This document shows positions 49,006 to 60,600 of a stretch of DNA of 64,000 bases, piece by piece. Under the pieces are notes generated by a model. That model saw nothing but the letters and a program-made list of their open reading frames with translations, was not told the DNA's origin and searched no databases. The position numbers and the translations under genes were made by a program. The DNA is from Carnobacterium maltaromaticum DSM 20342. GTDB taxonomy: Bacteria > Bacillota > Bacilli > Lactobacillales > Carnobacteriaceae. Location: contig NZ_JQMX01000001.1 in the NCBI RefSeq assembly GCF_000744945.1, positions 1,798,001 to 1,862,000 on the forward strand, given 5' to 3'. Each line of letters opens with the position of its first letter. The first letter of the stretch is position 1.

Positions 49006-51141
49006 TTATTCGTGGCTATCTTCTTCCTTTTTTTCTAATTTAATTTCTTTACTTGCTTCTTCAGCGCCTTTTTCCTCTTCAACGGTAGCTTCTTCTTCAG
49101 CTTTTTTACGAGCTTCCAATTCTGCTTTTTCTTCTTTCATTTTTTCCGCTTCTTTAGCTTCTAAGGCTTTTTTAGCTTCTTCAAAACTTGCGCCATCTTC
49201 ACGTGGATATTCTTCTTTTGCTTCTTTTCCACGAGGCATTTCGCCAGTTTCAAATAGACTCTTGATTGTCTTCTCATCTAATGTTTCTAATTCAAGAAGT
49301 TTTTCAGCAATTAATTTATGCTCAGCTCTGTGCTCTTCTAAGATACGACGAGCTTCTTTATGTGCATCAGTTAAAATCTTGCGAACTTCTTGATCAATTT
49401 CGTAAGCAACTTGTTCTGAATAAGCTTTTGTTTGACCGTAGTCACGACCAACAAAGACTTGGTGATTTCCTTCATATTGAACAGGTCCTAATGCATCGCT
49501 CATTCCATATTCAGTTACCATACTACGAGCTAAACCAGTCGCTTGTTCAAAGTCATTACTTGCTCCTGTTGATTGAACATCAAAAATCATTTCCTCAGCT
49601 GTACGTCCACCTAAAAGTCCAACAATTTGTTCAAACATTTCAGTTTTTGTCATTAAGAAGCGATCTTCTTTAGGAAGCATGATGGCATATCCACCAGCTT
49701 TACCACGAGGTACAATCGTTACTTTGTGAACAACACGTGCATCATTTAAGACCATTCCAACAATCGTATGTCCTGCTTCATGGTATGCAACCATTTCACG
49801 TTCACGTTTGCTGATTACACGATCTTTCTTAGCAGGTCCTGCAATCACACGATCTTGCGCTTCATCAACATCTAATGCATCAATTTTCTTTTTATTTCGA
49901 CGAGCAGCAACTAAAGCTGCTTCGTTTAAGACATTCTCTAAATCAGCACCAGCAAATCCTGGTGTTTGTTGTGCTACAACTTTTAAATCAACATCGTCAG
50001 CTAATGGTTTATTTTTAGCATGAACTTTAAGAATTGCTTCACGTCCTCTAACATCTGGACGACCAACTAAGATTTGGCGGTCAAAACGACCTGGACGAAG
50101 TAATGCTGGATCTAAAACGTCAGAACGGTTAGTCGCAGCAATAATAATTACGCCTTCGTTTCCACTAAATCCATCCATTTCAACAAGTAACTGGTTCAAG
50201 GTTTGTTCACGTTCGTCGTGTCCGCCACCCATTCCAGCACCACGTTGACGACCAACTGCATCGATTTCATCGATAAAGATAATCGCAGGAGCATTTTTCT
50301 TCGCTGTTTCAAATAAATCACGTACACGGCTTGCACCAACACCGACAAACATTTCCACAAAATCAGAACCGGAAATAGAATAGAACGGTACGCCAGCTTC
50401 ACCAGCTACAGCTTTAGCTAATAATGTTTTACCAGTACCAGGAGGTCCTTCTAATAGAACACCTGCTGGAATTCTAGCACCTAAAGCGATAAAACGTCTT
50501 GGATCTTTTAAGAATTCTACAACTTCAACTAATTCTTGTTTTTCTTCTTCAGCACCGGCTACATCAGAAAAACGGACCTTATTGGCTTTATTGTCTGATT
50601 CTTTGGCTTTTGATTTACCAAAGTTCATCACACCACGTCCGCCGCCACCTTGTCCACCTTGGCTTTGTCCCATCATTAGATAGAATAATAAAACCAAAAT
50701 TAGAATTGGAGCAAATGAAATTAATAAACTTAACCAGAATCCCATTGTTGCTTCCTCAAGAGGAGTCATTGTCACTTTATTTTCTTGTGCAATTTCATTA
50801 ATTTGATTGATAGTTGAATCATTTGATAAGACAGCTGTTGTAAAGTTTTTAGATTCTGCCTCTTTATTTGAGCCAAATAAACTAAATCCTGTTCCACCTG
50901 TACTACCTTCTACTTTTTGTGCTTTACGATATTCCCCAGTGATTTTATATACCCCACCACTTGGTTGAATGCTAAATTCTTTAACTTCATCTTCTTTTAA
51001 TTGTTTTACGAATTTACTTGCTGAGATCTCACTGCTTTGTCCGCTTGACGCGCCATTTCCTGCCCATGACACGATCCCAATAATCCCTAAGAAAACAATT
51101 GCATAGAAGATGCCGTTTTTAAAGAGTCCGTTCTTCTTCAT
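49006..51141 (-). CDS. ftsH: ATP-dependent zinc metalloprotease FtsH
   Basis: Membrane-bound AAA+ protease of 711 residues for quality control of membrane and regulatory proteins. Two membrane helices (about residues 8-25 and 132-152) flank an extracellular domain. The AAA domain has Walker A GPPGTGKT and Walker [12 protein letters not shown], with the second region of homology in [20 protein letters not shown]. The zinc site is HEAGH. The C-terminal 75 residues are a highly charged Glu/Lys-rich tail. I start at MKKNGLF after AAGGAGG; an upstream TTG/ATG extension adds only charged residues. Confidence 0.97.
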   Translation of the reverse strand: MKKNGLFKNGIFYAIVFLGIIGIVSWAGNGASSGQSSEISASKFVKQLKEDEVKEFSIQPSGGVYKITGEYRKAQKVEGSTGGTGFSLFGSNKEAESKNFTTAVLSNDSTINQINEIAQENKVTMTPLEEATMGFWLSLLISFAPILILVLLFYLMMGQSQGGQGGGGRGVMNFGKSKAKESDNKANKVRFSDVAGAEEEKQELVEVVEFLKDPRRFIALGARIPAGVLLEGPPGTGKTLLAKAVAGEAGVPFYSISGSDFVEMFVGVGASRVRDLFETAKKNAPAIIFIDEIDAVGRQRGAGMGGGHDEREQTLNQLLVEMDGFSGNEGVIIIAATNRSDVLDPALLRPGRFDRQILVGRPDVRGREAILKVHAKNKPLADDVDLKVVAQQTPGFAGADLENVLNEAALVAARRNKKKIDALDVDEAQDRVIAGPAKKDRVISKREREMVAYHEAGHTIVGMVLNDARVVHKVTIVPRGKAGGYAIMLPKEDRFLMTKTEMFEQIVGLLGGRTAEEMIFDVQSTGASNDFEQATGLARSMVTEYGMSDALGPVQYEGNHQVFVGRDYGQTKAYSEQVAYEIDQEVRKILTDAHKEARRILEEHRAEHKLIAEKLLELETLDEKTIKSLFETGEMPRGKEAKEEYPREDGASFEEAKKALEAKEAEKMKEEKAELEARKKAEEEATVEEEKGAEEASKEIKLEKKEEDSHE

Positions 51142-51255
51142 ATTCGCCCTCCTTCTACTAATGAGTGATCTCATTGTAAGGTATTTTTTTGTCTCGTTAC
51201 TTTAAATTATTTTTAATTCCCAATAATCATAACACATTTGACCATCATTGACCAT

Positions 51256-51798
51256 TTATTTCTCTTGATAAATTTCAGGTTTTAAAATGCCGATGTAAGG
51301 TAGATTACGATATCTTTCTGCATAGTCTAAACCATAGCCTACTACAAATTCATTTGGAACTAAATATCCAACATAATCAGCTTCCATTTTAACTGCACGT
51401 CCTTCTGGTTTATCCAGCAACGTCACAATTTTCACTGATTTAGCTTGGCGGTATTTGAATAAATCAACCAAATAAGCTAGTGTTCGACCACTATCAATAA
51501 TATCTTCCACGATTAAGAGATCGCGTCCAGCAACGTTTGTATCTAAATCTTTGATGATTTTCACTTCACCAGAGGAAACCATTTCATTACCATAGCTAGA
51601 AACATCCATAAAATCCATCTCTAAGTATGTGTCAATTTCTTTGACAAGATCTGACATAAAGAAAGTTGCACCTTTTAAAACACCAATAACCAAAGGATTC
51701 TTACCTTCATATTCTTCCGTCAAAATTTTTCCTAATTCAACTGTTTTTTCTGCTAAATCTTCTCTTGAAAACAGAACGCGTTCGATATCATTTTGCAT
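51256..51798 (-). CDS. hpt: Hypoxanthine-guanine phosphoribosyltransferase
   Basis: Purine salvage enzyme of 180 residues that makes IMP or GMP from base and PRPP. The PRPP loop [14 protein letters not shown] is near residues 95-108. In B. subtilis the product is physically and genetically linked with TilS and FtsH, and the same order tilS-hpt-ftsH is kept here with a short gap to tilS. Confidence 0.96.
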   Translation of the reverse strand: MQNDIERVLFSREDLAEKTVELGKILTEEYEGKNPLVIGVLKGATFFMSDLVKEIDTYLEMDFMDVSSYGNEMVSSGEVKIIKDLDTNVAGRDLLIVEDIIDSGRTLAYLVDLFKYRQAKSVKIVTLLDKPEGRAVKMEADYVGYLVPNEFVVGYGLDYAERYRNLPYIGILKPEIYQEK

Positions 51799-51816
51799 AA
51801 TCTAATTTTCTCCTTT

Positions 51817-53217
51817 TCAATACAACTCATGATTTTGATAAACGAGTATGTATTGTATTTTATCAGTTTCTTTCCCAATAGACAATTGAGATTCCTTATA
51901 TTTTACAAGCCAAATAATTTTTTTTGTCAAATCTGTCACCAAATAGGCGCTATTACGCTCTTCTATTGGAATTTTTTGATCAATTAAAATATCTTTAATT
52001 TTTTTCGTACCGCCATTCAGTCCTTTTATACTCATTCGATCACCATCTTGCCTGTGACGAACAGTCAATGGTAGTTGAACTGAGTGACAGTCTAGATAAA
52101 TTTTCAAACCGGGCACAGAATCTTCTAGCATATGAGAGTTGAATAAACCTATTCGATCACCATTTGGTAAATTTTGCCATTGATTCATTTCTAGAATGAC
52201 TGTGAAATCTATAGCTTTTTTCGGCTCATTTAATTCTTTACTAATAACAATGAGCTGATAACCTTTTCTACAGATAAATCCTTCTGGTAAAGTTAAATAA
52301 CTATTTGATTTAGAATCATTGGCCAAATCGACAATTTGATTGATATGCTCTCTTTTATACTCAAATGGATTCTGGTCTGCTAGCTGACTTAGCAACTGGC
52401 TAACAACTTGTCGCTGCATTTCTTTAGGATGCGTAATTAATTCGGGAAAATCAACTTCATAGTATTCTGGACTTCTAATTTTTACCACTTGCTTAAAAAC
52501 TTCATTAATCAAGGGTTGAACTAAACTTATTATATCGCTTAGGTCATCTGAAAAATCCATGAAATGTTCAACAAGATTCGTATTTTCCTTTCTTAATAAA
52601 GGGACAATTTCGTTTCGATAACGATTACGTGTATACATTAAATTCTGGTTACTTTCATCTTCGTAATAAGGAACAGCATACTGCTGGCTATAACTTACGA
52701 GCTCCTTTTTAGTTGAACTTAACAAAGGTCGAACCAATATGCCTTTTGCAAAAGGACGCTTGGTTTTAATGCCACTAATACCAATTAAATGACTCCCTCG
52801 AACTAAACGCATTAAAATCGTTTCAACTTGATCATCACCATGGTGAGCAGTGACTATGTGAGTCGCTCCAACTTGTTCCATTATTAATTGAAAATAGGTA
52901 TATCGCGCTGACCGAGCCGCAGCTTCCACCCCATTTTGAGGAAGATCTACTGATTCCCACCGTTTACTATAGAAAGGAATCTCCCGTTCAAGACAATAGC
53001 TCTGTAAAAATTGTTCTTCTATATCAGAAACTTCTCGTAATTGATGGTTGAAATGAACAACAGCAAACCATGGTTTAATTGAAGGTGGTAAATGACTGAC
53101 TAAATCTAATAGAACCATTGAGTCAACTCCACCTGAGACAGCTAATAAAATTCGTGATTCAGGCGACCAATAGCAATCCTTTTGACAAGCCTTTAGAAAG
53201 GTTTGTTTTACACTCAC
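51817..53217 (-). CDS. tilS: tRNA(Ile)-lysidine synthetase
   Basis: Modifies C34 of the tRNA-Ile with CAU anticodon to lysidine so that AUA is read as isoleucine; an essential enzyme. The N-terminal PP-loop ATPase motif SGGVDSM is near residue 29; central and C-terminal TilS domains follow, for a full length of 466 residues. The start is GTG, seven bases after GGAGGTG. First gene of the tilS-hpt-ftsH group. Confidence 0.96.
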   Translation of the reverse strand: MSVKQTFLKACQKDCYWSPESRILLAVSGGVDSMVLLDLVSHLPPSIKPWFAVVHFNHQLREVSDIEEQFLQSYCLEREIPFYSKRWESVDLPQNGVEAAARSARYTYFQLIMEQVGATHIVTAHHGDDQVETILMRLVRGSHLIGISGIKTKRPFAKGILVRPLLSSTKKELVSYSQQYAVPYYEDESNQNLMYTRNRYRNEIVPLLRKENTNLVEHFMDFSDDLSDIISLVQPLINEVFKQVVKIRSPEYYEVDFPELITHPKEMQRQVVSQLLSQLADQNPFEYKREHINQIVDLANDSKSNSYLTLPEGFICRKGYQLIVISKELNEPKKAIDFTVILEMNQWQNLPNGDRIGLFNSHMLEDSVPGLKIYLDCHSVQLPLTVRHRQDGDRMSIKGLNGGTKKIKDILIDQKIPIEERNSAYLVTDLTKKIIWLVKYKESQLSIGKETDKIQYILVYQNHELY

Positions 53218-53260
53218 TTGTCATCACCTCCTGCTATCAAACTTCAATTCCATAAACAAT

Positions 53261-53289
53261 AAAAAAGGATAAGTTTCCTTATCCTTATC
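53261..53289 (-). terminator. Terminator after yabR
   Basis: GGATAAG / CTTATCC with a 4-base loop, then TTTTTT on the minus strand. Confidence 0.9.
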
Positions 53290-53297
53290 ATCTGATT

Positions 53298-53801
53298 TTA
53301 GCTACGGCGTCCGCCGCGTCCACCACGTTTTCCTTCAGTATTACGTTTTAATGAAGTTAAACGGTCATCACTATCTTTTATAAACGAGCTCATTAATGAA
53401 TCAAAATCCTCTTTTTTAGGTGGTTCATTACGAGTATTACGTGTATTTCTTTGATTTTGGTAACCACCACTACGATTGCTATCGCGTCCGCCACCACTTC
53501 CGCCTTCACGACGTCCTTGATATCCGCCAGTACTTTCACGGCGAGGTGTTGTTTCTGAAGCTGGTTTATCGACTGCACGACGAATTGAAAGACCAATCTT
53601 TCCATCATCTCCAATTGACATTACCTTAACTAAAACTTCATCGCCAACTTTTAAAACATCTTTAATGTCTTTAATGAAGGTATCGGATACTTCACTAATG
53701 TGAACCAATCCTGTTTTTCCTTCACCTAAATCAATAAACGCACCAAAATTTGTAATACCTGATACTTTACCTGAAATTTTACTTCCTACTTCAATTGACA
53801 T
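53298..53801 (-). CDS. yabR: S1 domain RNA-binding protein, YabR-like
   Basis: Protein of 167 residues. The S1 OB-fold occupies residues 5-75 (ISGKVSGITNFGAFIDLGEGKTGLVHISEVSD). After it comes a low-complexity Gly/Arg/Asn-rich tail that ends RGGRGGRRS, expected to be disordered and to bind RNA. B. subtilis YabR lies in the same place after divIC. Function unknown beyond RNA binding. Confidence 0.9.
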   Translation of the reverse strand: MSIEVGSKISGKVSGITNFGAFIDLGEGKTGLVHISEVSDTFIKDIKDVLKVGDEVLVKVMSIGDDGKIGLSIRRAVDKPASETTPRRESTGGYQGRREGGSGGGRDSNRSGGYQNQRNTRNTRNEPPKKEDFDSLMSSFIKDSDDRLTSLKRNTEGKRGGRGGRRS

Positions 53802-53934
53802 AAAAAATATGTTCCTCCTTAAAACTTGTATGCCTATTATAGCATGTTGTGCTGAGACTTAAAACGACTATTTGTCTAAATTCAACTAATTTTGCAAATA
53901 ATTTTTATTTAAGCACTTTCCCTTGTCAGATAAA

Positions 53935-54414
53935 TCAACTATTTGGCTCTGGAGCTTCATTTTCTTTACCTGATTCTTGTGTTTCGGCTTTTTTATCTGC
54001 ATCAATTTTTTTCTTCGACTCTTCTAATGATTTCGTTGTTGCTTCACCAGATAAATTAAATATAATTTCATTATCTTTAGATAAATCATACTTAGCTCGA
54101 GCTAATTTTTCAATATAGCTATCGTCTTTTAATTGTTTAATTTGATTATTTAACAAGCGTTGATCAAGATTGGCTTTCTTTAATTCTTTCGCCACTTGAA
54201 CTTCTTCAGATTTCATTTTAGCAAGCGCTTGTTGATTTGCCATTATTTTAAATCCCAGTCCACCAATTATTAGGAGTCCTACGAACAGAATTGCAAATAA
54301 GCGACGACGTGTTTGACGTTTATGCTTTTTTTCCCGATGTGACTGTAAGTTTTTCTCTTGAGTATACTCATTTCCTAAACTCGTGACATTCATTGCTCCA
54401 CGCTTCTTATTCAT
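53935..54414 (-). CDS. divIC: Cell division protein DivIC/FtsB
   Basis: Bitopic septum protein of 159 residues. A basic cytoplasmic N-terminus (REKKHKRQTRRR) is followed by one membrane helix near residues 40-58 and an extracellular coiled coil near 60-105 (ALAKMKSEEVQVAKELKKANLDQRLLNNQIKQL). It joins FtsL and DivIB at the divisome. The C-terminal tail is rich in Glu and Lys. The start follows AGGAGTG, itself next to the dispersed element core. Confidence 0.92.
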   Translation of the reverse strand: MNKKRGAMNVTSLGNEYTQEKNLQSHREKKHKRQTRRRLFAILFVGLLIIGGLGFKIMANQQALAKMKSEEVQVAKELKKANLDQRLLNNQIKQLKDDSYIEKLARAKYDLSKDNEIIFNLSGEATTKSLEESKKKIDADKKAETQESGKENEAPEPNS

Positions 54415-54429
54415 TCAATCACTCCTATC

Positions 54430-54458
54430 TAAAAAGTTTGTTGAGACGGGTAGGCCTG
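54430..54458 (-). repeat. Core of dispersed leader element, before divIC
   Basis: Minus strand: CAGGCCTACCCGTCTCAAC then AAACTTTTTAGATAGGAG, ending at the ribosome binding site of divIC. The 5' half is absent. Confidence 0.65.
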
Positions 54459-54633
54459 AATCATCAGAACTGGCTAAATAGCCTCATAATTCTTACTATT
54501 TTTAATTTTATCTGAAAAGTAATTTGTTATCTAAAATTTTTTTATTCAGCATCTTTATAATACAAGATTCCGCTTTATTTGTCCAATATTTATAGTAGTC
54601 AAAAACGGCTATTTCCGGTTATTCTCGTGAATT

Positions 54634-54680
54634 TTAAAAAAAATTAAAGCTAGGTCGGTTAGACCTAACTTTAATTTCCA
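54634..54680 (-). terminator. Terminator after rqcP
   Basis: AATTAAAGTTAGGTC / GACCTAGCTTTAATT then a T-run on the minus strand. Confidence 0.93.
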
Positions 54681-54692
54681 TAGTGTACTTTT

Positions 54693-54968
54693 TTATGCTT
54701 TCATTTCAGGATCATTTTTATATGTTTCGCTAATGATGGTATACATATGAGCAGCTTCATCTTTTTTAGTTGTTTCAATAATCCGATCAATCTTAACAAC
54801 CAATGTCTTGTTTCCAAAAGCAATTGATAATTCATCGCCTATTTTTACATCTGTTGAAGACTTAGCTGTGATTCCATTCACTTCAATTCGGCCTTTATCT
54901 GCAACTTCTTTAGCAATTGTTCGACGTTTAATAATTCGAGATACTTTCAAAAATTTATCTAGTCTCAT
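54693..54968 (-). CDS. rqcP: RqcP (YabO) S4-domain ribosome quality-control protein
   Basis: RNA-binding S4-domain protein of 91 residues ([32 protein letters not shown]). In B. subtilis this protein works with RqcH on obstructed 50S subunits to extend alanine tails. The ATG overlaps the stop of the upstream yabN gene (ATGA), so translation is coupled. A longer frame upstream lies inside yabN and is not used. Related Hsp15 proteins are similar, but length and neighbours fit RqcP. Confidence 0.93.
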   Translation of the reverse strand: MRLDKFLKVSRIIKRRTIAKEVADKGRIEVNGITAKSSTDVKIGDELSIAFGNKTLVVKIDRIIETTKKDEAAHMYTIISETYKNDPEMKA

Positions 54969-56026
54969 GTTAAATTCCTCTTTTCTTCTGCTTTTATTTT
55001 TTGCCATAAGGCATCTAATTCTTCTACTGTTTCTACTTTAACTCCATCGAAAACATGCGGATGGCGGCGACGTAATTTATGATTTAGAGTTTCAAGAACA
55101 TCTTCTAAATTAAAGTAGCCTGTTCGCTCACCATAATTCGTTTGATACATAACTTGCATCAGAACATCGCCTAATTCTTCAATTATATTGTCAATATCTT
55201 CATTTTCAATAGCTGAAATCAACTCAGCTGTTTCTTCTTTTAAATAAGGAATCAACGTTTCATGGGTTTGCTCTAACAACCAAATATCCCCATTCTCTCC
55301 ACCAATCTCATCCATATAAGTTTGCACTGTTTGAAAAGACTTTGCCCGATCGTCCAAAGCCAGTGGCGGCACATAAAGCGAGGTCAAATTATGAACCCCT
55401 TCCATACGGTCCATTTCATATAAAGGCAACCAGTCAATTTGCTCAGCCTCACTACCGGCACTATGAACTAGCGCAACTTGATGATCATCTGGGTAGATTT
55501 CTTGAAGTGTTAATTTCACATCGCTTGCAATATATTCATTAAAAATCTGCATTACAATGACATGTTGTCCCATTTGAACAGCATTTTGATCTAAATCTAG
55601 ACCATCTAACAATTGAAATCCTTCCACGGGATCAACTTTTACAGCAGTAAAAAAATCGTCTAAAAAGCTTTGTCCGCCCTTAATTTCAACGACAATTCCA
55701 GCTGTGTTTTCTAACAAGAGCTGAACAGATTTTTCAGCAACCATCGGGTGACCAGGCACAGCATAAATAATGTCTTCTTTACTTATCGTAGCTTCTTTTA
55801 ATAAATCACCGACAATTTTTTCATAAACCGTTTCAAATTGTTCATTCGCTTCATAGACTTCATCAAAATCTTCAAACATTAACCCTTCTGATTTTAAATT
55901 TTCTACAACAGGATGCAATTTCGTTCTTAAATAAATAGGCAACCCTTTTTTAAGGAGTTGATATACACCAAATGGCAACTGTGCTAAATCTCCTGGTCCT
56001 AAACCGACAACTAAAATTTTTCCCAT
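54965..56026 (-). CDS. yabN: YabN-like methylase-MazG fusion, short form
   Basis: Protein of 353 residues. The N-terminal part (to about 220) is a tetrapyrrole-methylase-like fold ([20 protein letters not shown]). The C-terminal part (about 250-350) is a MazG nucleotide pyrophosphohydrolase with [10 protein letters not shown] and [12 protein letters not shown], the acidic metal-binding motifs. As I recall, YabN of B. subtilis is nearer 490 residues; the present protein stops after one MazG unit, with a clean junction to rqcP. Probable role: removing aberrant nucleoside triphosphates. The role of the methylase-like part is unknown. Confidence 0.88.
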   Translation of the reverse strand: MGKILVVGLGPGDLAQLPFGVYQLLKKGLPIYLRTKLHPVVENLKSEGLMFEDFDEVYEANEQFETVYEKIVGDLLKEATISKEDIIYAVPGHPMVAEKSVQLLLENTAGIVVEIKGGQSFLDDFFTAVKVDPVEGFQLLDGLDLDQNAVQMGQHVIVMQIFNEYIASDVKLTLQEIYPDDHQVALVHSAGSEAEQIDWLPLYEMDRMEGVHNLTSLYVPPLALDDRAKSFQTVQTYMDEIGGENGDIWLLEQTHETLIPYLKEETAELISAIENEDIDNIIEELGDVLMQVMYQTNYGERTGYFNLEDVLETLNHKLRRRHPHVFDGVKVETVEELDALWQKIKAEEKRNLT

Positions 56027-56035
56027 TTGAATTTC

Positions 56036-57640
56036 CTACTTTCTATTCCTAATTCGTACTATTCTTTTTCCGAAAGGCATATAAAGCCATTCTCTTATAG
56101 TAAATAACTTGAATTTAAAAATCAACCACACAAACAGTGGAACACCAATACTTATACCAATGATAATTGCTACTAAGGAACCTGATCTGGTCGCAATAAA
56201 TGCCCATTGGCCTAAAAATAAGAAGACTATTGTAATGACAAATGTCATAATCCAACAACAAATAACTAATTTTAATAGAAAGCTACCTTTTAGCAAACTT
56301 CCTTTTAAACGGGTTGGCATAGCGAGCCAAAGTACCAATAAAATTCCACCTAAACTAAAGACTGTAGCAATACTTGCACCCATAGTTCCAAAAGGTCCAA
56401 TTAGGAATTGATTAAAGCCCCATTTTAAAAGAAGTCCAAAAACTAAAGCTAGCATAGCCATTCGATGTTGATTACGGCTTTGCAAGATTGTGTTATATGC
56501 ACCAATTAAGGAAGCAACAATAATTGCTAAAATATAGACGCTTAACACAGCATTCCCATCTCGATCACCAAAGAGTAAATCATTGATAAAAGGCATAAGT
56601 GTTAGCATTCCAGCTGTAGCTACCATTGCAAATGCTGTTGTAATACGCAATAAGGAAACCGCAGTCCGATAAAACTCACCTTCTTGGCGGTGCACAAAAT
56701 GTTTGGTTAACATTGGGATTAGGCTTGACGCAAACCCTGTCCCAACAACCATTCCTAGCTGAACTAATGGTTGACCACGATCATAAATTCCCTTTAAATT
56801 TTTTGCTTCATCTGCAAGTACACCTGAATCCATTAGCCCATTAAATAAGGTAAAGGAGTCAATTAATTGTAACAAAATAAGTAAGGCACTTAAAATACAA
56901 ATAGCCGAGCCTTCGGTTAGAAAACGAAGAAACAACTTAGAGTAGCTAGGCGCATTAGTGACCTCTCCATAATTCAAAGAAGGAACTTCTTTCAACGCTT
57001 GATTCCCGCCTTTTAAATAGTAGTAATACATCATCACAAATAGGGCTGCAATTCCGGCAATCCAAGCGCTACTCATGGCATAGGTCCCCATACGATACTC
57101 AGACCAATCTGATTTTAAAAATAAAGCTGCTGCAATAAGGATAACCGCAACCCGAACAATTTGTTCCACTACTTGTGAAATAGCTGTGGGAATCATATTT
57201 TCAGTTCCTTGAAAATAACCACGCCAGACTACTAATCCCGGCATAAGGAGAAACATCCATGATACGGCTTTAACAATCGGGGCTAACTGGCTGTCTCCCA
57301 TACCATTGGCAATCACATCTGAAAAGGTATAGATTCCCAAAAATAATACAATGGCGAAAAGAGTTAGGATTAGCGACGCACGTTTGAGAATAATTTTTCG
57401 TTCTCCATTGTGTTTTGTTTCGGCTATTAATTTAGATAGAAAAATTGGAAAACCAGACAAGGCAAAGGTCATTCCAATTCCATAAATAGGGTACACTTGC
57501 TGATAAACATAAAATCCAGTATTTCCAACCATATTTTGGAATGGAACCCGGTAAACAGCACTGAGAACTTTGGCAATCAAAGAGGCAACAGATAGAACAA
57601 CTGCCCCTTTCATCATTTGCTTCATTTGTTTATTTCCCAT
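56036..57640 (-). CDS. Polysaccharide/lipid flippase of the MVF/SpoVB family
   Basis: Integral membrane protein of 534 residues with about 14 hydrophobic segments. It belongs to the MOP superfamily group of SpoVB, YtgP and MurJ-like flippases that move lipid-linked saccharides across the membrane. It holds the position of B. subtilis yabM between mfd and yabN. A lipid II-type substrate is plausible but not shown; the paralog count in the genome matters for that. Confidence 0.88.
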   Translation of the reverse strand: MGNKQMKQMMKGAVVLSVASLIAKVLSAVYRVPFQNMVGNTGFYVYQQVYPIYGIGMTFALSGFPIFLSKLIAETKHNGERKIILKRASLILTLFAIVLFLGIYTFSDVIANGMGDSQLAPIVKAVSWMFLLMPGLVVWRGYFQGTENMIPTAISQVVEQIVRVAVILIAAALFLKSDWSEYRMGTYAMSSAWIAGIAALFVMMYYYYLKGGNQALKEVPSLNYGEVTNAPSYSKLFLRFLTEGSAICILSALLILLQLIDSFTLFNGLMDSGVLADEAKNLKGIYDRGQPLVQLGMVVGTGFASSLIPMLTKHFVHRQEGEFYRTAVSLLRITTAFAMVATAGMLTLMPFINDLLFGDRDGNAVLSVYILAIIVASLIGAYNTILQSRNQHRMAMLALVFGLLLKWGFNQFLIGPFGTMGASIATVFSLGGILLVLWLAMPTRLKGSLLKGSFLLKLVICCWIMTFVITIVFLFLGQWAFIATRSGSLVAIIIGISIGVPLFVWLIFKFKLFTIREWLYMPFGKRIVRIRNRK

Positions 57641-57699
57641 GATTCACCTCCAGATTCTGTCGAACTACACTTGTTTTGGCTCTTTTTGACTCGTGTAGC

Positions 57700-60600
57700 T
57701 TACAGTTGGCCTGCGACCAATTTAGAACGGTATTTAGCTATATTAGCTACAAATTTCTCTATATAACCTAACCACTCAAAACTTGCATTGATATCTTTAA
57801 GATGCATTGTCACAACTAATTTTTCTTTTTTCACAGACATCGTTGCTTGCAACGGAATATCTCCTAGTGCTTTCATAATTTCTTCCGCTGGCAAACTTGC
57901 TGTTCCAGATGTAGATAAGGTTAAATGCACACAGTCATCTACACGACGAATCGTTTCAAATAAAGCCCGCTCGCTTTCCATTTTGATTGCACCAATGGCT
58001 AGTAAATCTGCAACTTCATCTGGGAATACACCAAAACGGTCAATTAAGTCATCTTGTAAAGTAGTGTACTCATCACGATCCGTTAACTCACGAATGCGTT
58101 TATAAATTTCAATTTTTTGACGTTCATCTTCTATATAGGTGCTTGGTAAATAAGCATTGATTCCTAAATCGATTTCAACAACTGTTTTCTCGTCTTTCTT
58201 CTCAAGTCCACGTTTGCGTACGACTGCCTCACTTAACATTTCAGAGTATAAATCAAATCCGACTGAATCAATAAAGCCATGTTGTTGGGCTCCTAATAAA
58301 TTACCTGCACCACGAATGGATAGATCTCGCATCGCTATTTTAAAACCAGAACCCAATTCAGTGAAATCTTTAATTGCTTGTAATCTCTTTTCACTGACCT
58401 CAGTCAATACTTTGTCTGGCTGATACATAAAGTAAGCATAAGCTACGCGGTTGCTTCGTCCAACCCGTCCTCGCAATTGATACAATTGTGATAAACCCAT
58501 ATGATCGGCATTTTCAACAAATAAAGTATTTACATTAGGAATATCTACCCCAGTTTCAATAATGGTTGTTGTCACCAGAACATCATACTCACCTTCCACA
58601 AATTGATATAAGATGCTTTCTAATTGCGCTTCGGTCATTTGGCCATGTGCATAAGCTATTTTAGCATCTGGTACAAGCATTTGCAGCTCTTCTACTTTTT
58701 TACCGATTGTTTCAACACGGTTATATAAATAAAAAACTTGTCCGCCACGGGTTAATTCTCGTTCAATTGCTTCTCGAATTGCGCCGGGATTTTGCTCCAT
58801 AACATAGGTTTGAACTGGATAACGATTTGCTGGTGGTGTTTCAATAACCGATAAGTCACGAACACCTAACATAGACATATGCAAGGTTCTTGGAATCGGA
58901 GTAGCAGTCAATGTTAACACATCTACTTGAGCTTTTAATTGTTTTAGTTTTTCTTTATGCTTCACACCAAATCGTTGCTCTTCATCAACAATCAGTAAGC
59001 CTAAATCTAAAAACTCAATGTCTTTAGATAAAATTCGGTGCGTTCCAATCACAACGTCAACTAACCCTTTTTTTAATCCGTCCATTGTTTCATTTTGTTG
59101 TTTTTTTGTTCTAAAACGACTTAACAAACCGATTTCAACTGGAAAATCTTCGAAACGCTGCACTAAACTTTCGTAATGCTGTTGGGCTAATATTGTTGTC
59201 GGTACTAAGAAAGCAGCTTGCTTTCCATCTTGAACTGCCTTGAAAATAGCACGCATCGCTACTTCTGTTTTCCCGTATCCAACATCTCCAACCAATAAAC
59301 GATCCATAGGTTTTTTACTTTCCATATCATGTTTAATTTCAGCAGTACTACGCAATTGATCATCTGTTTCAGTATAAGGAAAGGCATTCTCAAACTCTTG
59401 TTGGTAAGGGCTATCTGGTGAAAATGCAAAGCCAACTTCTGCTTCACGAGCTGCATAAAGCTCAATTAAATCATCGGCAATATCTTCAATTTTAGCCGCT
59501 ACTTTTTTCTTAGTTTTAGCCCACTCTGTTCCGCCTAATTTATTTATTTTTGGTGTTTTGGCATCTGACGATACATATTTTTGGAGTAAATTGATTTGTG
59601 TCACAGGAATAAATAGTTTTGCATCGTCCTTATAGAGAACGGACATGTAATCTTGATGGACTCCACCTATTTCTAAAGTTTCCATTCCAGTGTATTTTCC
59701 GATTCCGTGATTTACATGCACGACAAAATCACCTGGGTTTAACTCTGTGTAACTTTTTAAACGTTCTGCATTGGATAAAGTTTGACGCCTAGCTACTTTT
59801 TTTGTGACTTTATTGAACATTTCGCGTTCATTAATGATAACAATTTTTTCTTTTGGAAGCTCAAATCCATTATGAATTGCTCCCATCATGATTTGAACTT
59901 TTCCTGTTTCGATTTTCTTAGGTTTTACAATTTTACTTTGGATTTCAAAGTCTTTAAAGGTTTGATTGACTTTTTTCGCTCGATCTTCATCAGATACAAT
60001 CACTAATACAGTATTTTTCTGTTTCACCCAACGATCCATTTCCGTTTTCAATAAGGGCATTTGTCCAAAAAATTGCTGCATATTACGGTACTGAAACGCA
60101 TGAATTTGTTTAAAACGAATATTTCCCATCCCTTTTTGGAATAAAGAAAAATAAAGTGTTCCTTGTTGAACATCTTTAAGCACGCCTCTCAAATCGTTAG
60201 CAAATGTTTGGTGCTGTAGAATTTTACGTTCTTCCAGCTTACTCGTAATCCACTCTGCTTCTTCTTCAATTAAACGGCGCTCCGTTTCCATAATCCGTGG
60301 ATATTCATCCATAATTAATAAGCTATTTTTATGCATGTAATCTAAGACACTCGTATGTTGTGGATAAATAAAATCTGTATACAGAGCTAAACTATCCATT
60401 GGTTCACCTTTATCAAAAGCATCAATAATAGGGGTCAGATTTTTTATAAATAGGCCTTTTGTAGCCGCATCAAGAATCAAATCGCTATTTCTTTCCACAG
60501 CTTCACTAAAATCTTGCGCACCAGCTTTTAACATGCTTGATGTATAAATCGTATCCGTTGCCGGAAGTATCGTAATCTTATCAATAGAAGCTATCGAACG